A stretch of DNA of 64,000 bases, taken from assembly GCA_046348855.1 (NCBI GenBank), contig JAXMDK010000007.1, positions 62,001-126,000 of the forward strand, read 5' to 3'. The notes beneath the pieces are model-generated. The model did not search any database. It was not told the origin of the DNA and saw nothing but the letters and a program-made list of their open reading frames with translations. This document shows positions 50,559 to 63,134 of this stretch, one piece after another. The DNA is from TMP-24 sp046348855. Lineage in GTDB: Bacteria; Pseudomonadota; Alphaproteobacteria; Rhodobacterales; Rhodobacteraceae. A program made the position numbers and the translations under genes. Position 1 is the first letter of the stretch. Every line of letters begins with the position of its first letter.

Positions 50559-53500
50559 TCAGTCGGTCACGGTGACGGTGCCCGTGCCGGTGCGGGCCTG
50601 GTAGTCGGGGCGGTACATGTCTTCGACCGAGGCGGCGGGCAGGTGGTAGGTGCCCGGTGATATGGCCCGCACGATGTAGGCCAGCCGGAACGAGTCGGCC
50701 GAGGTCCAGTCCACCGCCGCAAGGAAGCGGTCCTGGCGGAATTCGGCGGTGCGGGTGTCCTCGACTGTGGTCAGCCAGTCGAGCGCGGCCAGATCGCCGC
50801 CACGGATCAGGTTGGGATTGTCGATCTCGAACCCGGCGGGCAGGGGGTCGCTGACCATCAGCCGGCCGGCGGAGGGACCAAGGGGGGTGATCTCCAGCAC
50901 CGCGACCATGCGGGTGCCCTGCTTGACCGATGTCGGGTCGATCTCCTGCCCCTCCAGCGTGTACCAGCGGCGGTCGATCTTGTAGCCCTTGCCGCTCGCA
51001 GGTTCGGGTTCGGACGGAACGCCGAAGGTGGTCAGGGTCAGCGAGGTGGGGCTGCTGCCGGTATTGGCGATGACCCTGGCCGTGCCGCCCGACAGTTCGC
51101 CATCGCTGACCTTCGCCCAGGGCCCGGCCATCGGCGCGCCGTCCAGCGTGAAGCTGCCCGGCGCGGTCGACCCCGTCAGCGCATGGGTCGCCATCAGCGC
51201 CCAGGTGGCTTCCTGCGTCGACAGGCTGCGCCCGGAGATCTGGCCGGCGATCATCTGGCCCAGATCCTCGGTCTTGAAGGCTTTCGACCCCGCTTCGCTG
51301 GCCAGCGCCAGAAGCGCGGTCGCGTCGCGCAGGTTGGTGCCATAGTCGGCGCGCCAGACCTGGGCTTCGGGCCGGGCCGCGGTGCCGGTGTTCTGCGCCA
51401 CCAGCGTTGCCGCTTGCCGGAACATCTGATCGGCGCGGGTCTGGTCGCCGTAGGCCGCCAGCGCCGCGCCCAGCTGGGCGGCGGCGATGGGCGTATCGAA
51501 GGCCTCTGCCTTCACGTCGGCATAATAGCGCAGGTCGCCGATCGCCGCCGCGCCTTCGCGTGCCAGCACCATCAGCGCATAGGCCACCGGCCCGCCATCC
51601 TTGTCGAAATCCTGGCTGTAGTTGATCTGGTTGTGCAGGTTGTCGAGCGCCTGGCGGAAGGCGGTGTCGGGTACCGCATAGCCTTGGGCACGGGCGCGGC
51701 TGAGGAAGTCGGTGACATAGGCATCCAGCCACAGGTCGCCCGATTCGGGATACCACAGGCCGAAGGCGCCGTTCGTATCCTGGTTCAGAAGGATCTGGCC
51801 GATGGCCTGCTGCACCCGGTCACGCACATCCTGGGCGCCCGCTGCCTCCATCGCCTGCGCCATCTGGTCGAAGTAGAGAAGCGGCAGCGCCTTCGAGGTC
51901 AGCTGTTCGGTGCAACCATAGGGATAGCGGTCCAGCGTGGCCAGGATCGCGGGCGCGTTGAACCGCGCCGCCGCGCCCAGCGCCACGGTCGCATGCGCGG
52001 TGCCCGGTTGCAGCCCGGCAAAGACGTTGGCGTCCAGCGTGAACCTGTCGCCCGCCGCCAGCGTCAGTTGGCTTTGGCGCGAGATCAGCGGATCGTTGGC
52101 CTGGACCGGGATGGTCAGGGTTTTGGCCAGCGTCTTGCCGTCTGGCGTGGTCAGGGTGACGGTCAGCTTCGCCTCGCCGGTTTCGCCGGGTGGCGCCTGC
52201 AACGGCACCGACAAAGTGGCCTTGCCCTTGTCGGCCAGATCGACCGACGCCGGCATCTGGCCGGCGGTCAGCCCCTGGGCCTGCAGGGCCAGGCCCATCT
52301 TGCCGGACGGGCCTTCGGCATGCACCAGTTCGAGCCGAAGCGTGGTCTTGTCGCCCGGTTGCAGGAAACGCGGGACCGACGCCGTCACCACCACCGGATC
52401 ATGGACCAGCACATCCTTGCTGGCCTCGCCGACGGCGGATTTCGACCAGGCGACCGCCATTACCTTCACGGTGCCGTTGAAGCTGGGCAGGGTGAATTCG
52501 GTGCGGGCATAGCCGTCGGCGCCGACCGGCAGCGGGCCGGAGAAATAGGCGACCAGTTCCTCGGTCGGCGGCGGGGCCTTCAGCTTGACCCCGCCGGCGT
52601 CGCCGCCCGACCGGACGGTTCCGGGCGCGCCGTTGGCGCTGTCGATCAGCCGGCCATAGACGTCGCGGATCGCCATGCCCAGCCGCTGCTGGCCAAGGTA
52701 GTGGCCTTCGGGGTCGGGCGGCTGATAGGCGGTCAGGTTCAGGATGCCCTGGTCGACGGCGGCGACGGTGACCCAAGCGGTTTCGCCGGGGGCGACGCCC
52801 GCCACCTTGACCGCCACCGGCAGGGGGCCGCGCGGATCGGCGCGGTCGGCGACTTCGACGGTGGCGGCAAGCTTGCGGGTGCCGGGATCGACCGCGGCAT
52901 AGGACAGGCCGATGGCGCGGGCGGGCTTGTGGCCCTTGGCGTCGGCATTGCCGGGCTTCAGCGCGGTGGCGGTGACATAGGCGCCCGCCCCCCAGGCGTC
53001 GGTGACGGGCAGGGTGACGATGTTCTCGCCTTCCTTCACCTCGACGGCCTTCATGTCGATCAGGTGGTTCGAGATGACGGTGACCAGCGCCACGCCGGCG
53101 GCGCGCGGCACCAGCCGGATCTGCGCCGTGTCGCCCGGCCGGTAGGCGGGCTTGTCGAGCGTCAGGTCCAGCGTGTCGGGCGTCTGCGAGGCATCGGCCG
53201 AAACATAGCCGCCGGCGTAGAAGCGGACCGAGCTGGCGCTGGCGCCCCTGTCGCTGGTTTCGGCGACCAGTTCATATTCGCCCCATTCGACATGAGCCAT
53301 GACCTGGGCAGGCGCGTCGGCACCCACAGCGGTGTCGCCTTCGGCGATCCGCTGGCGGGTGGTGGTTGGTTCCCAGTTCCATTGGCCGCCGACCGCGTAC
53401 CATTGATAGTCGGTCTGCACCCGGTTCAGTTTCCAGTGGACGTTCAGCATGGTGCGCGCGCCGTCCGGCCCGACCGCAATCAGGGCGAAGGCCGCGTCCG

Positions 53501-56036
53501 AATTGGCGGCCGGCCCGGCGGTGTCGAAGGCGGGCTTGATGCCGATCACCGGCACCTTGGGCAGCAGCGTGCGTTCGATGGTGCGTTCCACCGGACGGCC
53601 CGATCCTTCGGCCAGGCGAATGGCGTAGCGGGCCAGAAGCGGCTGGGTGGGCGCGGGGTCGAAAGCCGGCGCGGGCAGCGGGATCGTGCCGTTGCCCTGG
53701 TCGTCGGTGGTGCCGAGGTCATAGAAACTGTCGCCCACCGGGTCGGGGGCCTGGTCATAGCGGCCGAAGGAATAGCCGGGGAAGGCGTCGAGGCTGCTGG
53801 CGGCGCTGATGCGGTAGTCGCCCTCCATCGCCAGGCCGGCGCCGGGCGCGCCGAAGAGATAGCGGGCGGAAACCGCGATGTCGCCGCCGGCGTCGATCGG
53901 CAGGGGGCCGTCCGGCAGGCTCAGCGCGAAGTCGATGCGTTCGGGCAGGAAATCCTCGACCAGGAAGGGGGCCGAGGCGAGCGGCGTATTCTCGTCGTCG
54001 GCAAAGACCTCGATCCGCCAGGTGCCGCGCGGCGCGCCGCCGCCGATGGGCAGGCTGATCGCGCGACCGCCGCCGCCGGCGTCTGGGGCCAGCTGGCGGC
54101 TGTATTCGACGCCATCGGGGCGGATCAGGCGGACGGTCAGCGGCAGGCCCTCGATCCCCTTCATTTCGGCGTCGCGCGCCAGGATGGTGGCGTTCAGGGC
54201 TTCGCCGGCGCGGTAGGCGCCGCGATCGGTGGCCAGGAACACATCGACCGCCGGCGCCGGTTCGCGGCCGGTGACGCCACGGTCGGACAGGTCGAATTCG
54301 GGTTCGGTCAGCGACAGGAACGAAAAGTCGTCGCCCGCCGCCACGGTGACCATCGCCGGGGCGGAACTGCCGGCGCCTGCGGTCAGCGGCGCGTCGAAGC
54401 GCGCATAGCCCTGCGCGTCGGTCTTCGCGGTGGCGATGATCGCATTGGCGCGCGACAGAAGCGTGACCTCCACCCCTTCGCGGGCCGAGGCGTCGGCCAG
54501 CGAGCGGACGAAGACATGCAGTCCATCGGTTCCGGTCATGGTGGTCAGCCCGAGGTCCGAGATCACGAACCATTGCTGGGCGGGCGCGATCTGCGAACCG
54601 TCGGTGCCGGGGATCGTGGCCTGAAGCGCGTAGATGCCGGGGCCAAGGTGCTTCATCGCCGGGTCCAGCGGCAGGTTGGTGGTGACATCCTGATTGGTGT
54701 CGCCCTTGGCCAGGTCGGCGCTGCCCTTCCAGACCTGTTCGGCGTAGGTGGCGTTGAAATCCTCAAGCGACCAGGTATCGAGCGGGCGGGCGAAATAGTC
54801 CTGTTCGATGGTGCGCACCAGATTGCGGTCGGAAATCCGCACGAGCTTCAGGTCGAGTTTCGCCGCGTTGACCGTCTGCACCGGAATCCCCGCCTGGCCG
54901 GCGCGCGGCAGGATGTAGGCGCGGCCGGGGAACAGTACCTGGGGCGAACGGTCGCGGACATAGAGCGACAGGACGGTATCCTTGGCCAGCGTCTCGCCAT
55001 CGGCGGCGGGCAGGCCCTTGCGGAAGGTCAGGCTGTAACGCTTGCCGTGCTGGACGCCGCTGACGCAGATCTGGTTGTCCGAGGCGTCGACCGACAGGCC
55101 GCTTTCGGGCAGTTGCACGAAGGTCGCGTAGTCGACGCCGGACGCGGCCAGCGGGCCGTTGAAGGTCGCGCACAGGCGCGGGTTGGCGCTGTCGCTTTCA
55201 ACGCTGTTGTCGGCGATGTTGAATCCATACTTGCCCATCGCCTCGGTCAGAAGCTTGTCGGCTTCGTCACGCGGCTGAAGGCTTTGCGCCAGCTTCAGCG
55301 CCGGGATCATGTCGTGCCCGCGGCCGCTGGCCTCGAGCGCCCTGGCCATGACCAGAAGGGCGCTGGCCTGTGCGCCCTTGGACCCGGCGCGCAGATAGGC
55401 GTTGACCGTGCCGTTCAGGGCGCGGGCCGCGTCACCTGACTTGTCCCCGGACTGCTCGGCCGGCGTATCCAGCAACAGTTGCGCATAGTCGGCCCATTGG
55501 TCGGGCGCGTCGGTCAGGCTGACGGCGGCGGCGACATAGCGGGCGGCGTCGGCCAGATTGCCGGCGCCACGGGCATCGCGCGCCTGGGCTAGCAGTTCCT
55601 CGGCGCTGCGGTCGCCGGCGATATAGTCGTTGGCAAGGGTCTGGGCCTGGGCCAGCGCGGCGGACAGATCGTCGGGCGACAGGAAGCTCAACTCGCCCGC
55701 CCGCGCCGGGGCGGCGGCCAGAACCGCGGCGTCGGTGGCTTTCACCCAGCCGGAATAGGCGCCGCGATAGGGCTTTTCGCCGCTGACCGCCGACTTGAGA
55801 AAGCACGAGCTGGCCCGGGAATTGAAGGTCATGGCCACGCAGCGGTCGTCGGCCAGGCAGGATTGTTCGCAGGTTTCGATGGATGTGTCGAAGATCGACT
55901 GGATGTCGGTTCCGCCGAGGTCGGTATCCTCGGTCAGCGCGAAGCGCTTGGCGGGGACATAGGCCTGTTCGTCGGCACCGGCGGGGCAGGCAAGCCCGAG
56001 CAGGGCAAGGGCGAGCGCAAGGCGGAAAATGGACAT
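50559..56036 (-). CDS. Bacterial alpha-2-macroglobulin with N-terminal PAN domain
   Basis: The 1825-residue periplasmic protein has a signal peptide (LALALALLGLACPAGA), a PAN/apple-type domain with paired cysteines (about 35-105), MG domains, and the thioester motif GCTEQLTSK near residue 1370. It traps proteases that breach the outer membrane, while PbpC repairs the wall. The signal lacks a proper lipobox (GLAC rather than LxxC), so it is probably soluble, unlike E. coli YfhM. Operon with pbpC. Confidence 0.95.
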   Translation of the reverse strand: MSIFRLALALALLGLACPAGADEQAYVPAKRFALTEDTDLGGTDIQSIFDTSIETCEQSCLADDRCVAMTFNSRASSCFLKSAVSGEKPYRGAYSGWVKATDAAVLAAAPARAGELSFLSPDDLSAALAQAQTLANDYIAGDRSAEELLAQARDARGAGNLADAARYVAAAVSLTDAPDQWADYAQLLLDTPAEQSGDKSGDAARALNGTVNAYLRAGSKGAQASALLVMARALEASGRGHDMIPALKLAQSLQPRDEADKLLTEAMGKYGFNIADNSVESDSANPRLCATFNGPLAASGVDYATFVQLPESGLSVDASDNQICVSGVQHGKRYSLTFRKGLPAADGETLAKDTVLSLYVRDRSPQVLFPGRAYILPRAGQAGIPVQTVNAAKLDLKLVRISDRNLVRTIEQDYFARPLDTWSLEDFNATYAEQVWKGSADLAKGDTNQDVTTNLPLDPAMKHLGPGIYALQATIPGTDGSQIAPAQQWFVISDLGLTTMTGTDGLHVFVRSLADASAREGVEVTLLSRANAIIATAKTDAQGYARFDAPLTAGAGSSAPAMVTVAAGDDFSFLSLTEPEFDLSDRGVTGREPAPAVDVFLATDRGAYRAGEALNATILARDAEMKGIEGLPLTVRLIRPDGVEYSRQLAPDAGGGGRAISLPIGGGAPRGTWRIEVFADDENTPLASAPFLVEDFLPERIDFALSLPDGPLPIDAGGDIAVSARYLFGAPGAGLAMEGDYRISAASSLDAFPGYSFGRYDQAPDPVGDSFYDLGTTDDQGNGTIPLPAPAFDPAPTQPLLARYAIRLAEGSGRPVERTIERTLLPKVPVIGIKPAFDTAGPAANSDAAFALIAVGPDGARTMLNVHWKLNRVQTDYQWYAVGGQWNWEPTTTRQRIAEGDTAVGADAPAQVMAHVEWGEYELVAETSDRGASASSVRFYAGGYVSADASQTPDTLDLTLDKPAYRPGDTAQIRLVPRAAGVALVTVISNHLIDMKAVEVKEGENIVTLPVTDAWGAGAYVTATALKPGNADAKGHKPARAIGLSYAAVDPGTRKLAATVEVADRADPRGPLPVAVKVAGVAPGETAWVTVAAVDQGILNLTAYQPPDPEGHYLGQQRLGMAIRDVYGRLIDSANGAPGTVRSGGDAGGVKLKAPPPTEELVAYFSGPLPVGADGYARTEFTLPSFNGTVKVMAVAWSKSAVGEASKDVLVHDPVVVTASVPRFLQPGDKTTLRLELVHAEGPSGKMGLALQAQGLTAGQMPASVDLADKGKATLSVPLQAPPGETGEAKLTVTLTTPDGKTLAKTLTIPVQANDPLISRQSQLTLAAGDRFTLDANVFAGLQPGTAHATVALGAAARFNAPAILATLDRYPYGCTEQLTSKALPLLYFDQMAQAMEAAGAQDVRDRVQQAIGQILLNQDTNGAFGLWYPESGDLWLDAYVTDFLSRARAQGYAVPDTAFRQALDNLHNQINYSQDFDKDGGPVAYALMVLAREGAAAIGDLRYYADVKAEAFDTPIAAAQLGAALAAYGDQTRADQMFRQAATLVAQNTGTAARPEAQVWRADYGTNLRDATALLALASEAGSKAFKTEDLGQMIAGQISGRSLSTQEATWALMATHALTGSTAPGSFTLDGAPMAGPWAKVSDGELSGGTARVIANTGSSPTSLTLTTFGVPSEPEPASGKGYKIDRRWYTLEGQEIDPTSVKQGTRMVAVLEITPLGPSAGRLMVSDPLPAGFEIDNPNLIRGGDLAALDWLTTVEDTRTAEFRQDRFLAAVDWTSADSFRLAYIVRAISPGTYHLPAASVEDMYRPDYQARTGTGTVTVTD

Positions 56037-56182
56037 CTGAAACTCCGTCGAAAACGCGGGCAGGCTGCCACGGACCGCGCCGCAAGATCAAGGAGTCGTC
56101 GGCGCGGCGGCGAGGCCGCGTTCAGCCGATCTTCACCTTGGTCGGTCAGATTCGGGGCGGCGTCGACGATCCGGGGGACAGG

Positions 56183-58349
<2,167 letters not shown>

Positions 58350-58369
<20 letters not shown>

Positions 58370-58697
58370 GCTTGCGTTCGAGGATCTGCAACACCTGGCG
58401 CAGGTCATGGCCGCGGCGCAGAACCTGGCCATCCATGCCGACCAAGGCGTAAATCCCCTGCCGCAACCGCAGCCGGGGATGCTTCTCGATCCGGTAAACC
58501 GGGGTTTCCGCCGCCCGGCGAAAGACCGAAAAGATCGCCATGTCGCGCAGGAACGACAGGGCGTAGTCCCGCCATTCGCCGGCCGCCACCATGCGCCCGT
58601 AAAGGCCAAGGATCACGCCCAGTTCGGCGCGGTCGAAGGAAACCTGCTCGGGCACGGGGGGTGGAAAGGGAAAGGGGGTCGGCGTCTGAACCGTCAT
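58350..58697 (-). CDS. DUF2794 family protein
   Basis: The 115-residue protein (VSFDRAELGVILGLYGRMVA, EWRDYALSFLRDMAIFSVF) is a conserved alphaproteobacterial family of unknown function that I recognise as DUF2794. Its last 20 bases overlap the kinase 3' end in convergent orientation. Confidence 0.85.
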
Positions 58698-58818
58698 GAC
58701 GGAATCTTACGCCGGTTTCGCGGCAAATCAAGCTGCCCCGAAAATGTCGCAAAATGACCGCGCGCCTTCCGCTTTCTGTCCCGCGAATCGCCCCGATCAG
58801 CCGTGATCTTCAATGTCA

Positions 58819-58924
58819 GCGAGAAACGCTAGGTTCCGGCGGAGCGGCCAACAGCCCCCACCCAGTTCGTTCCGCCGGAACCGTCTCTCGCCTGAAGCCC
58901 CGCCCCGGCGGGGCTTTGTTTTTC
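58819..58924 (+). ncRNA. Candidate structured small RNA with intrinsic terminator
   Basis: GCGAGA and GGTTCCGGCGGA (58819-58843) pair with TCCGCCGGAACC and TCTCGC (58871-58891), giving an 18-bp rod with an internal bulge and a 27-base C-rich loop. Five bases later comes a classic terminator: GCCCCGC-cccg-GCGGGGC followed by TTTGTTTTT (58897-58924). No ORF fits this strand. It is not SRP, 6S or tmRNA by any motif that I can see. The promoter is not evident. Confidence 0.55.
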
Positions 58925-58930
58925 CGGGCC

Positions 58931-59188
58931 TCAGCCGCAAGTCAGGCGCTTGATGATCCCGTCGTCGCCGACATGGACGTTCAAGCGCGTGGGCTCCAGA
59001 TCCATCGTGGCGGGCTGGTTCGGGCGCAGGAAGCGCACCGGCCCATCGGCGCCGACCGCGATCATCGAACTGGCCGGCTGGCCGATGTAGCGCGCGAAGG
59101 AGCCCGCGTGGCAACTGCCCGAGCCGACGCCTCCGGTCATGCAGCCGGCCAGCGGCAGAAAGGCAGTCAAGAGGAAAATCTGTTTCAC
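58931..59188 (-). CDS. Lipoprotein with I78 peptidase-inhibitor-like domain
   Basis: The 85-residue protein has a lipoprotein signal (LLTAFLPLAGC) and a mature domain matching inhibitor family I78: ARYIGQPASSM, RFLRPNQPATMDLEPTRLNV and the final GDDGIIKRLTCG with a cysteine that likely pairs with C26. It would act in the periplasm against serine proteases. Divergent from adhI. Confidence 0.82.
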   Translation of the reverse strand: MKQIFLLTAFLPLAGCMTGGVGSGSCHAGSFARYIGQPASSMIAVGADGPVRFLRPNQPATMDLEPTRLNVHVGDDGIIKRLTCG

Positions 59189-59262
59189 GGTGGCACCTGT
59201 TTCTTGCGCAAGCCGCCACTTTGGCGGAATGTCTGCCGGCCAGAATAGCAGGGAGAACGTCG

Positions 59263-60392
<1,130 letters not shown>

Positions 60393-60393
<1 letters not shown>

Positions 60394-61103
60394 TGGTGCG
60401 CGGGGCCCGGCCGCTTTACGCCGTCCTGATCGACGCCGACAACATCGCCGCCAAGTTCGCCAGCGCCATCCTGAAGGAGATCACGGCGCTGGGCGAGCCG
60501 GCGCTGCGGCGGGTCTATGGCGACTGGTCGTCGGGCCGGCTGGGCAACTGGGCGAAAGAGGTGCGCGACCTGGGTCTGGTCGCGCACCAGGAAACCGCCA
60601 ACACCACCGGCAAGAACGCCAGCGACATCGGGCTGGTGATCGATGCGATGGACATCCTGCATACCGGCCGGTTCGACGGGTTCGTGCTGGTGTCGTCCGA
60701 CAGCGATTTCACCGCGCTGGCCAACCGCATCCGCGAACAGGGGCTGGACGTGATCGGCATCGGCGAGGACAAGACCCCGGAAAGCCTGCGCAAGGTCTGC
60801 AATCGCTTCATCCTGATCGAGAACATCATCGCCGACGACCAGCCGCAGGAACGGGGTGCGACTGTTCATGCCCGCAAGACGCCGCGCGATGCTTTGCCGC
60901 TGATCCTGAAGGTGATGGACAAGTTCCCGCAGGAGGACGAATGGTTCTCGCTCGGTCAGATCGGCCAGGGGCTGACCGCCGAATACCCCGACTTCGACAG
61001 CCGCACCTATGGCAAGCGCAAGCTGAGCGACCTGTTTGCCGAGCTGAAACGGTTCGAGACCCGGCGCGAGGGCAATTCGCTTCTGGTGCGGCGGGTCGAC
61101 TAG
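60393..61103 (+). CDS. NYN-domain protein (LabA/DUF88-like) with C-terminal OST-HTH-like domain
   Basis: The 236-residue protein has the NYN nuclease pattern of acidic residues: VLIDADNIAAKF, NASDIGLVIDAMDIL, VLVSSDSDFTALANRIRE. The C-terminal part (ALPLILKVMDKFPQEDEWFS, FDSRTYGKRKLSDLFAEL) is a LOTUS/OST-HTH-like RNA-binding domain. It is probably an RNase. It overlaps the adhI stop by one base (TGATG). Confidence 0.88.
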
Positions 61104-61726
61104 CTGGCCCCCGTGCGGTAGCGGGCCAGGAACATCTCGACCGCGCCGGTGATGACCCGGTTGCGGTCGGCCTCGGTGAAGGTGCGGCGGACGCCGAAGA
61201 TCACCGCCGAAAAGATGTCGGCCTTGCACAGTTCGGCAAACTGGTCGGCGGCCAGGTCGATGTCGTCGATGACAAGCTCGCCCCGGCTGACCGCGCAGGT
61301 CAGGTAGGCGGCGATGCGGTTGCGGACCAGGACCGGGCCGCTTTCGTAGAATTGCTGGCCGAGTTCGGGAAAGCGGTCGGATTCTGCGACGCAGATGCGA
61401 AAGACCCGGCGGCCGAACTCCGACAGGAAAAAGTCGATGATCCGCTCTGCCGCCAGCGGCAGGATCACCTCGGGCGGGGCCGACAGCTGCACCAGTTCCA
61501 GCGCCGCGTCGGCCTGGCGCAGGCATTCGCGGCGGGCGACCTCGACGAACAGCAGGCGTTTTTCGGGGAAATAGCTGTAAAGCGTGGCCTTGGAGACGCC
61601 GGCGGCGCGGGCGATGTCGTCGACCGATGCGCCTTCGAACCCGTCGCGCAGGAAGATTTCCCGCGCGCCGTCCAGCACCTGTTCCAGCTTGCGGCCCTTG
61701 CGCTGCGGCGTCTCGGCCTTGGTCAT
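61100..61726 (-). CDS. TetR-family regulator
   Basis: The 208-residue protein has the TetR helix-turn-helix (ASVDDIARAAGVSKATLYSYF) and a C-terminal ligand domain resembling AcrR. The ATG at 61726 has AAGGA at good spacing; two earlier in-frame ATGs are less well placed. Its stop and the NYN stop share the same CTAG, so the genes converge with a four-base overlap. Target unknown. Confidence 0.9.
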   Translation of the reverse strand: MTKAETPQRKGRKLEQVLDGAREIFLRDGFEGASVDDIARAAGVSKATLYSYFPEKRLLFVEVARRECLRQADAALELVQLSAPPEVILPLAAERIIDFFLSEFGRRVFRICVAESDRFPELGQQFYESGPVLVRNRIAAYLTCAVSRGELVIDDIDLAADQFAELCKADIFSAVIFGVRRTFTEADRNRVITGAVEMFLARYRTGAS

Positions 61727-61803
61727 CGGCATTCCTTGCATTTGGTCATGATAGACCGCCGCCTTCTGTTCGGGCAAGCCGGGCCGCCGCAAGCGCGCGC
61801 CGC

Positions 61804-61977
61804 CTAGCGGGCGACCGGCATTGCGACCGGCGCGGGGTCGCCGCCGATGGCGCGGGTTGCTGCGGGCCTGTTCGGGAAATCCAGGCGCGGCAGGCTGAAG
61901 CTGCCGGTGTCGGCCAGGGCCGGCAGGGCCGAAAATCCGATGATGGCGGCAAGGATGAGGGTGTTGAGTTTGGTCAT
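61804..61977 (-). CDS. Small secreted peptide
   Basis: The 57-residue ORF has an ideal GGAGG and a clean signal peptide (LILAAIIGFSALPALA, cleavage before DTGSF), leaving a mature peptide of about 35 residues rich in P, R and A. It diverges from mbfA. Function unknown. Confidence 0.65.
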   Translation of the reverse strand: MTKLNTLILAAIIGFSALPALADTGSFSLPRLDFPNRPAATRAIGGDPAPVAMPVAR

Positions 61978-62093
61978 GTCAGCCTCCTTCGTGGCATGAA
62001 AGTGATCTAAACTGTTCAGTTCATAATTGCAAGAATGAAATGAACCGACCGGTTTACTTTTTTCGTGGGCTTGTGCTTTGCGTCGGGCCGGGT

Positions 62094-62114
62094 AGTTTGG
62101 AATGATTCCAAACT
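62094..62114. promoter_or_regulatory. Irr-box (ICE)-like palindrome before mbfA
   Basis: AGTTTGGAAT-G-ATTCCAAACT is a perfect 21-base inverted repeat. It matches the iron-control-element form TTTxGAA-N3-TTCxAAA bound by Irr. It ends right at the mbfA ribosome-binding site, so binding would block transcription of mbfA under low iron. Confidence 0.75.
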
Positions 62115-62124
62115 GGAGGCAGGA

Positions 62125-63102
62125 ATGATCCCCGGCATTGCATCGCGCAGGCGCTTTTCCGACCTGAGCGAACAGGAAATTCTGGCATTGGCGATTTCGT
62201 CCGAAGAAGACGACGCGCGCATCTACCGGACCTATGCCGATCAGCTGAAGCAGTCCTATCCGGCCTCGGCCGCGCTGTTCGAGGCGATGGCCGTCGAGGA
62301 AGATACCCATCGCCGCTGGCTGATCGAACGGCACCGGGCCCGGTTCGGCGAGGTGATCCCGCTGATCCGGCGCGAACATGTGGCGGGCTTCTATGCGCGC
62401 AAGCCGGTGTGGCTGATGCAGAACCTGGGGCTGGACCGGATGCGCGCCGAGGCCGAGGCGATGGAGCATGGCGCGGCCGAATTCTACGCGCGGGCGGCGG
62501 CGCAGACCAAGGATGCCGAAACCCGCAAGCTTCTTGGCGATCTGGCGGCCGCCGAAGCCCGGCACGAAGCGACGGCGGGCGACCTGACCGAGGTCCATCT
62601 GGGCGCCGAGGCTCGCGGCGAGGAAGATCGGGCGGCGCGGCGGCAGTTCATCCTGACCTGGGTGCAGCCGGGGCTGGCGGGGCTGATGGACGGGTCGGTA
62701 TCGACGCTGGCGCCGATCTTCGCCACCGCCTTTGCCACCCACGATCCGCGCACCACGCTGCTGGTGGGGCTTGCGGCCTCGGTCGGGGCCGGCATTTCGA
62801 TGGGCTTCACCGAGGCCGCGCATGACGACGGTGTGCTGTCGGGACGCGGTTCGCCGGTCAAGCGGGGGCTGGCCTCGGGGGTGATGACCGCCGCCGGTGG
62901 GCTGGGCCATGCGCTGCCCTACCTGATCGGCGATTTCTGGACGGCGACGGCGGTGGCGATGGCGGTGGTCTTCGTCGAGCTTTGGGCCATCGCCTGGATC
63001 CAGAACCGCTTCATGGAAACGCCGTTCGTGCGCGCCGCCTTCCAGGTGGTGCTGGGCGGCGCGCTGGTCTTTGCCTCTGGCGTTCTGATCGGTGGCGGCT
63101 AG
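62125..63102 (+). CDS. mbfA: MbfA, membrane-bound ferritin-VIT1 iron exporter
   Basis: The 325-residue protein joins an N-terminal rubrerythrin/ferritin-like diiron domain (SSEEDDARIYRTYAD, MAVEEDTHRRW, MEHGAAEFYARA, AEARHEA; residues 15-165) with a C-terminal VIT1-type membrane domain (from about 190, LAGLMDGSVSTLAPIFATAF). MbfA exports iron and protects against peroxide in rhizobia, and is repressed by Irr. The ATG at 62125 follows GGAGG. The upstream operator fits that regulation. Confidence 0.93.
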   Translation: MIPGIASRRRFSDLSEQEILALAISSEEDDARIYRTYADQLKQSYPASAALFEAMAVEEDTHRRWLIERHRARFGEVIPLIRREHVAGFYARKPVWLMQNLGLDRMRAEAEAMEHGAAEFYARAAAQTKDAETRKLLGDLAAAEARHEATAGDLTEVHLGAEARGEEDRAARRQFILTWVQPGLAGLMDGSVSTLAPIFATAFATHDPRTTLLVGLAASVGAGISMGFTEAAHDDGVLSGRGSPVKRGLASGVMTAAGGLGHALPYLIGDFWTATAVAMAVVFVELWAIAWIQNRFMETPFVRAAFQVVLGGALVFASGVLIGGG

Positions 63103-63134
63103 GATCGCGGCCGCCAAGAGCAAAGGGAGAGCCG

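Noticed and set aside
51183..55439. A 1418-codon open frame opposite the alpha-2-macroglobulin gene
   Set aside because: It is antisense to a clear gene, has no domain-like sequence, and such long antisense frames are expected at this GC content.
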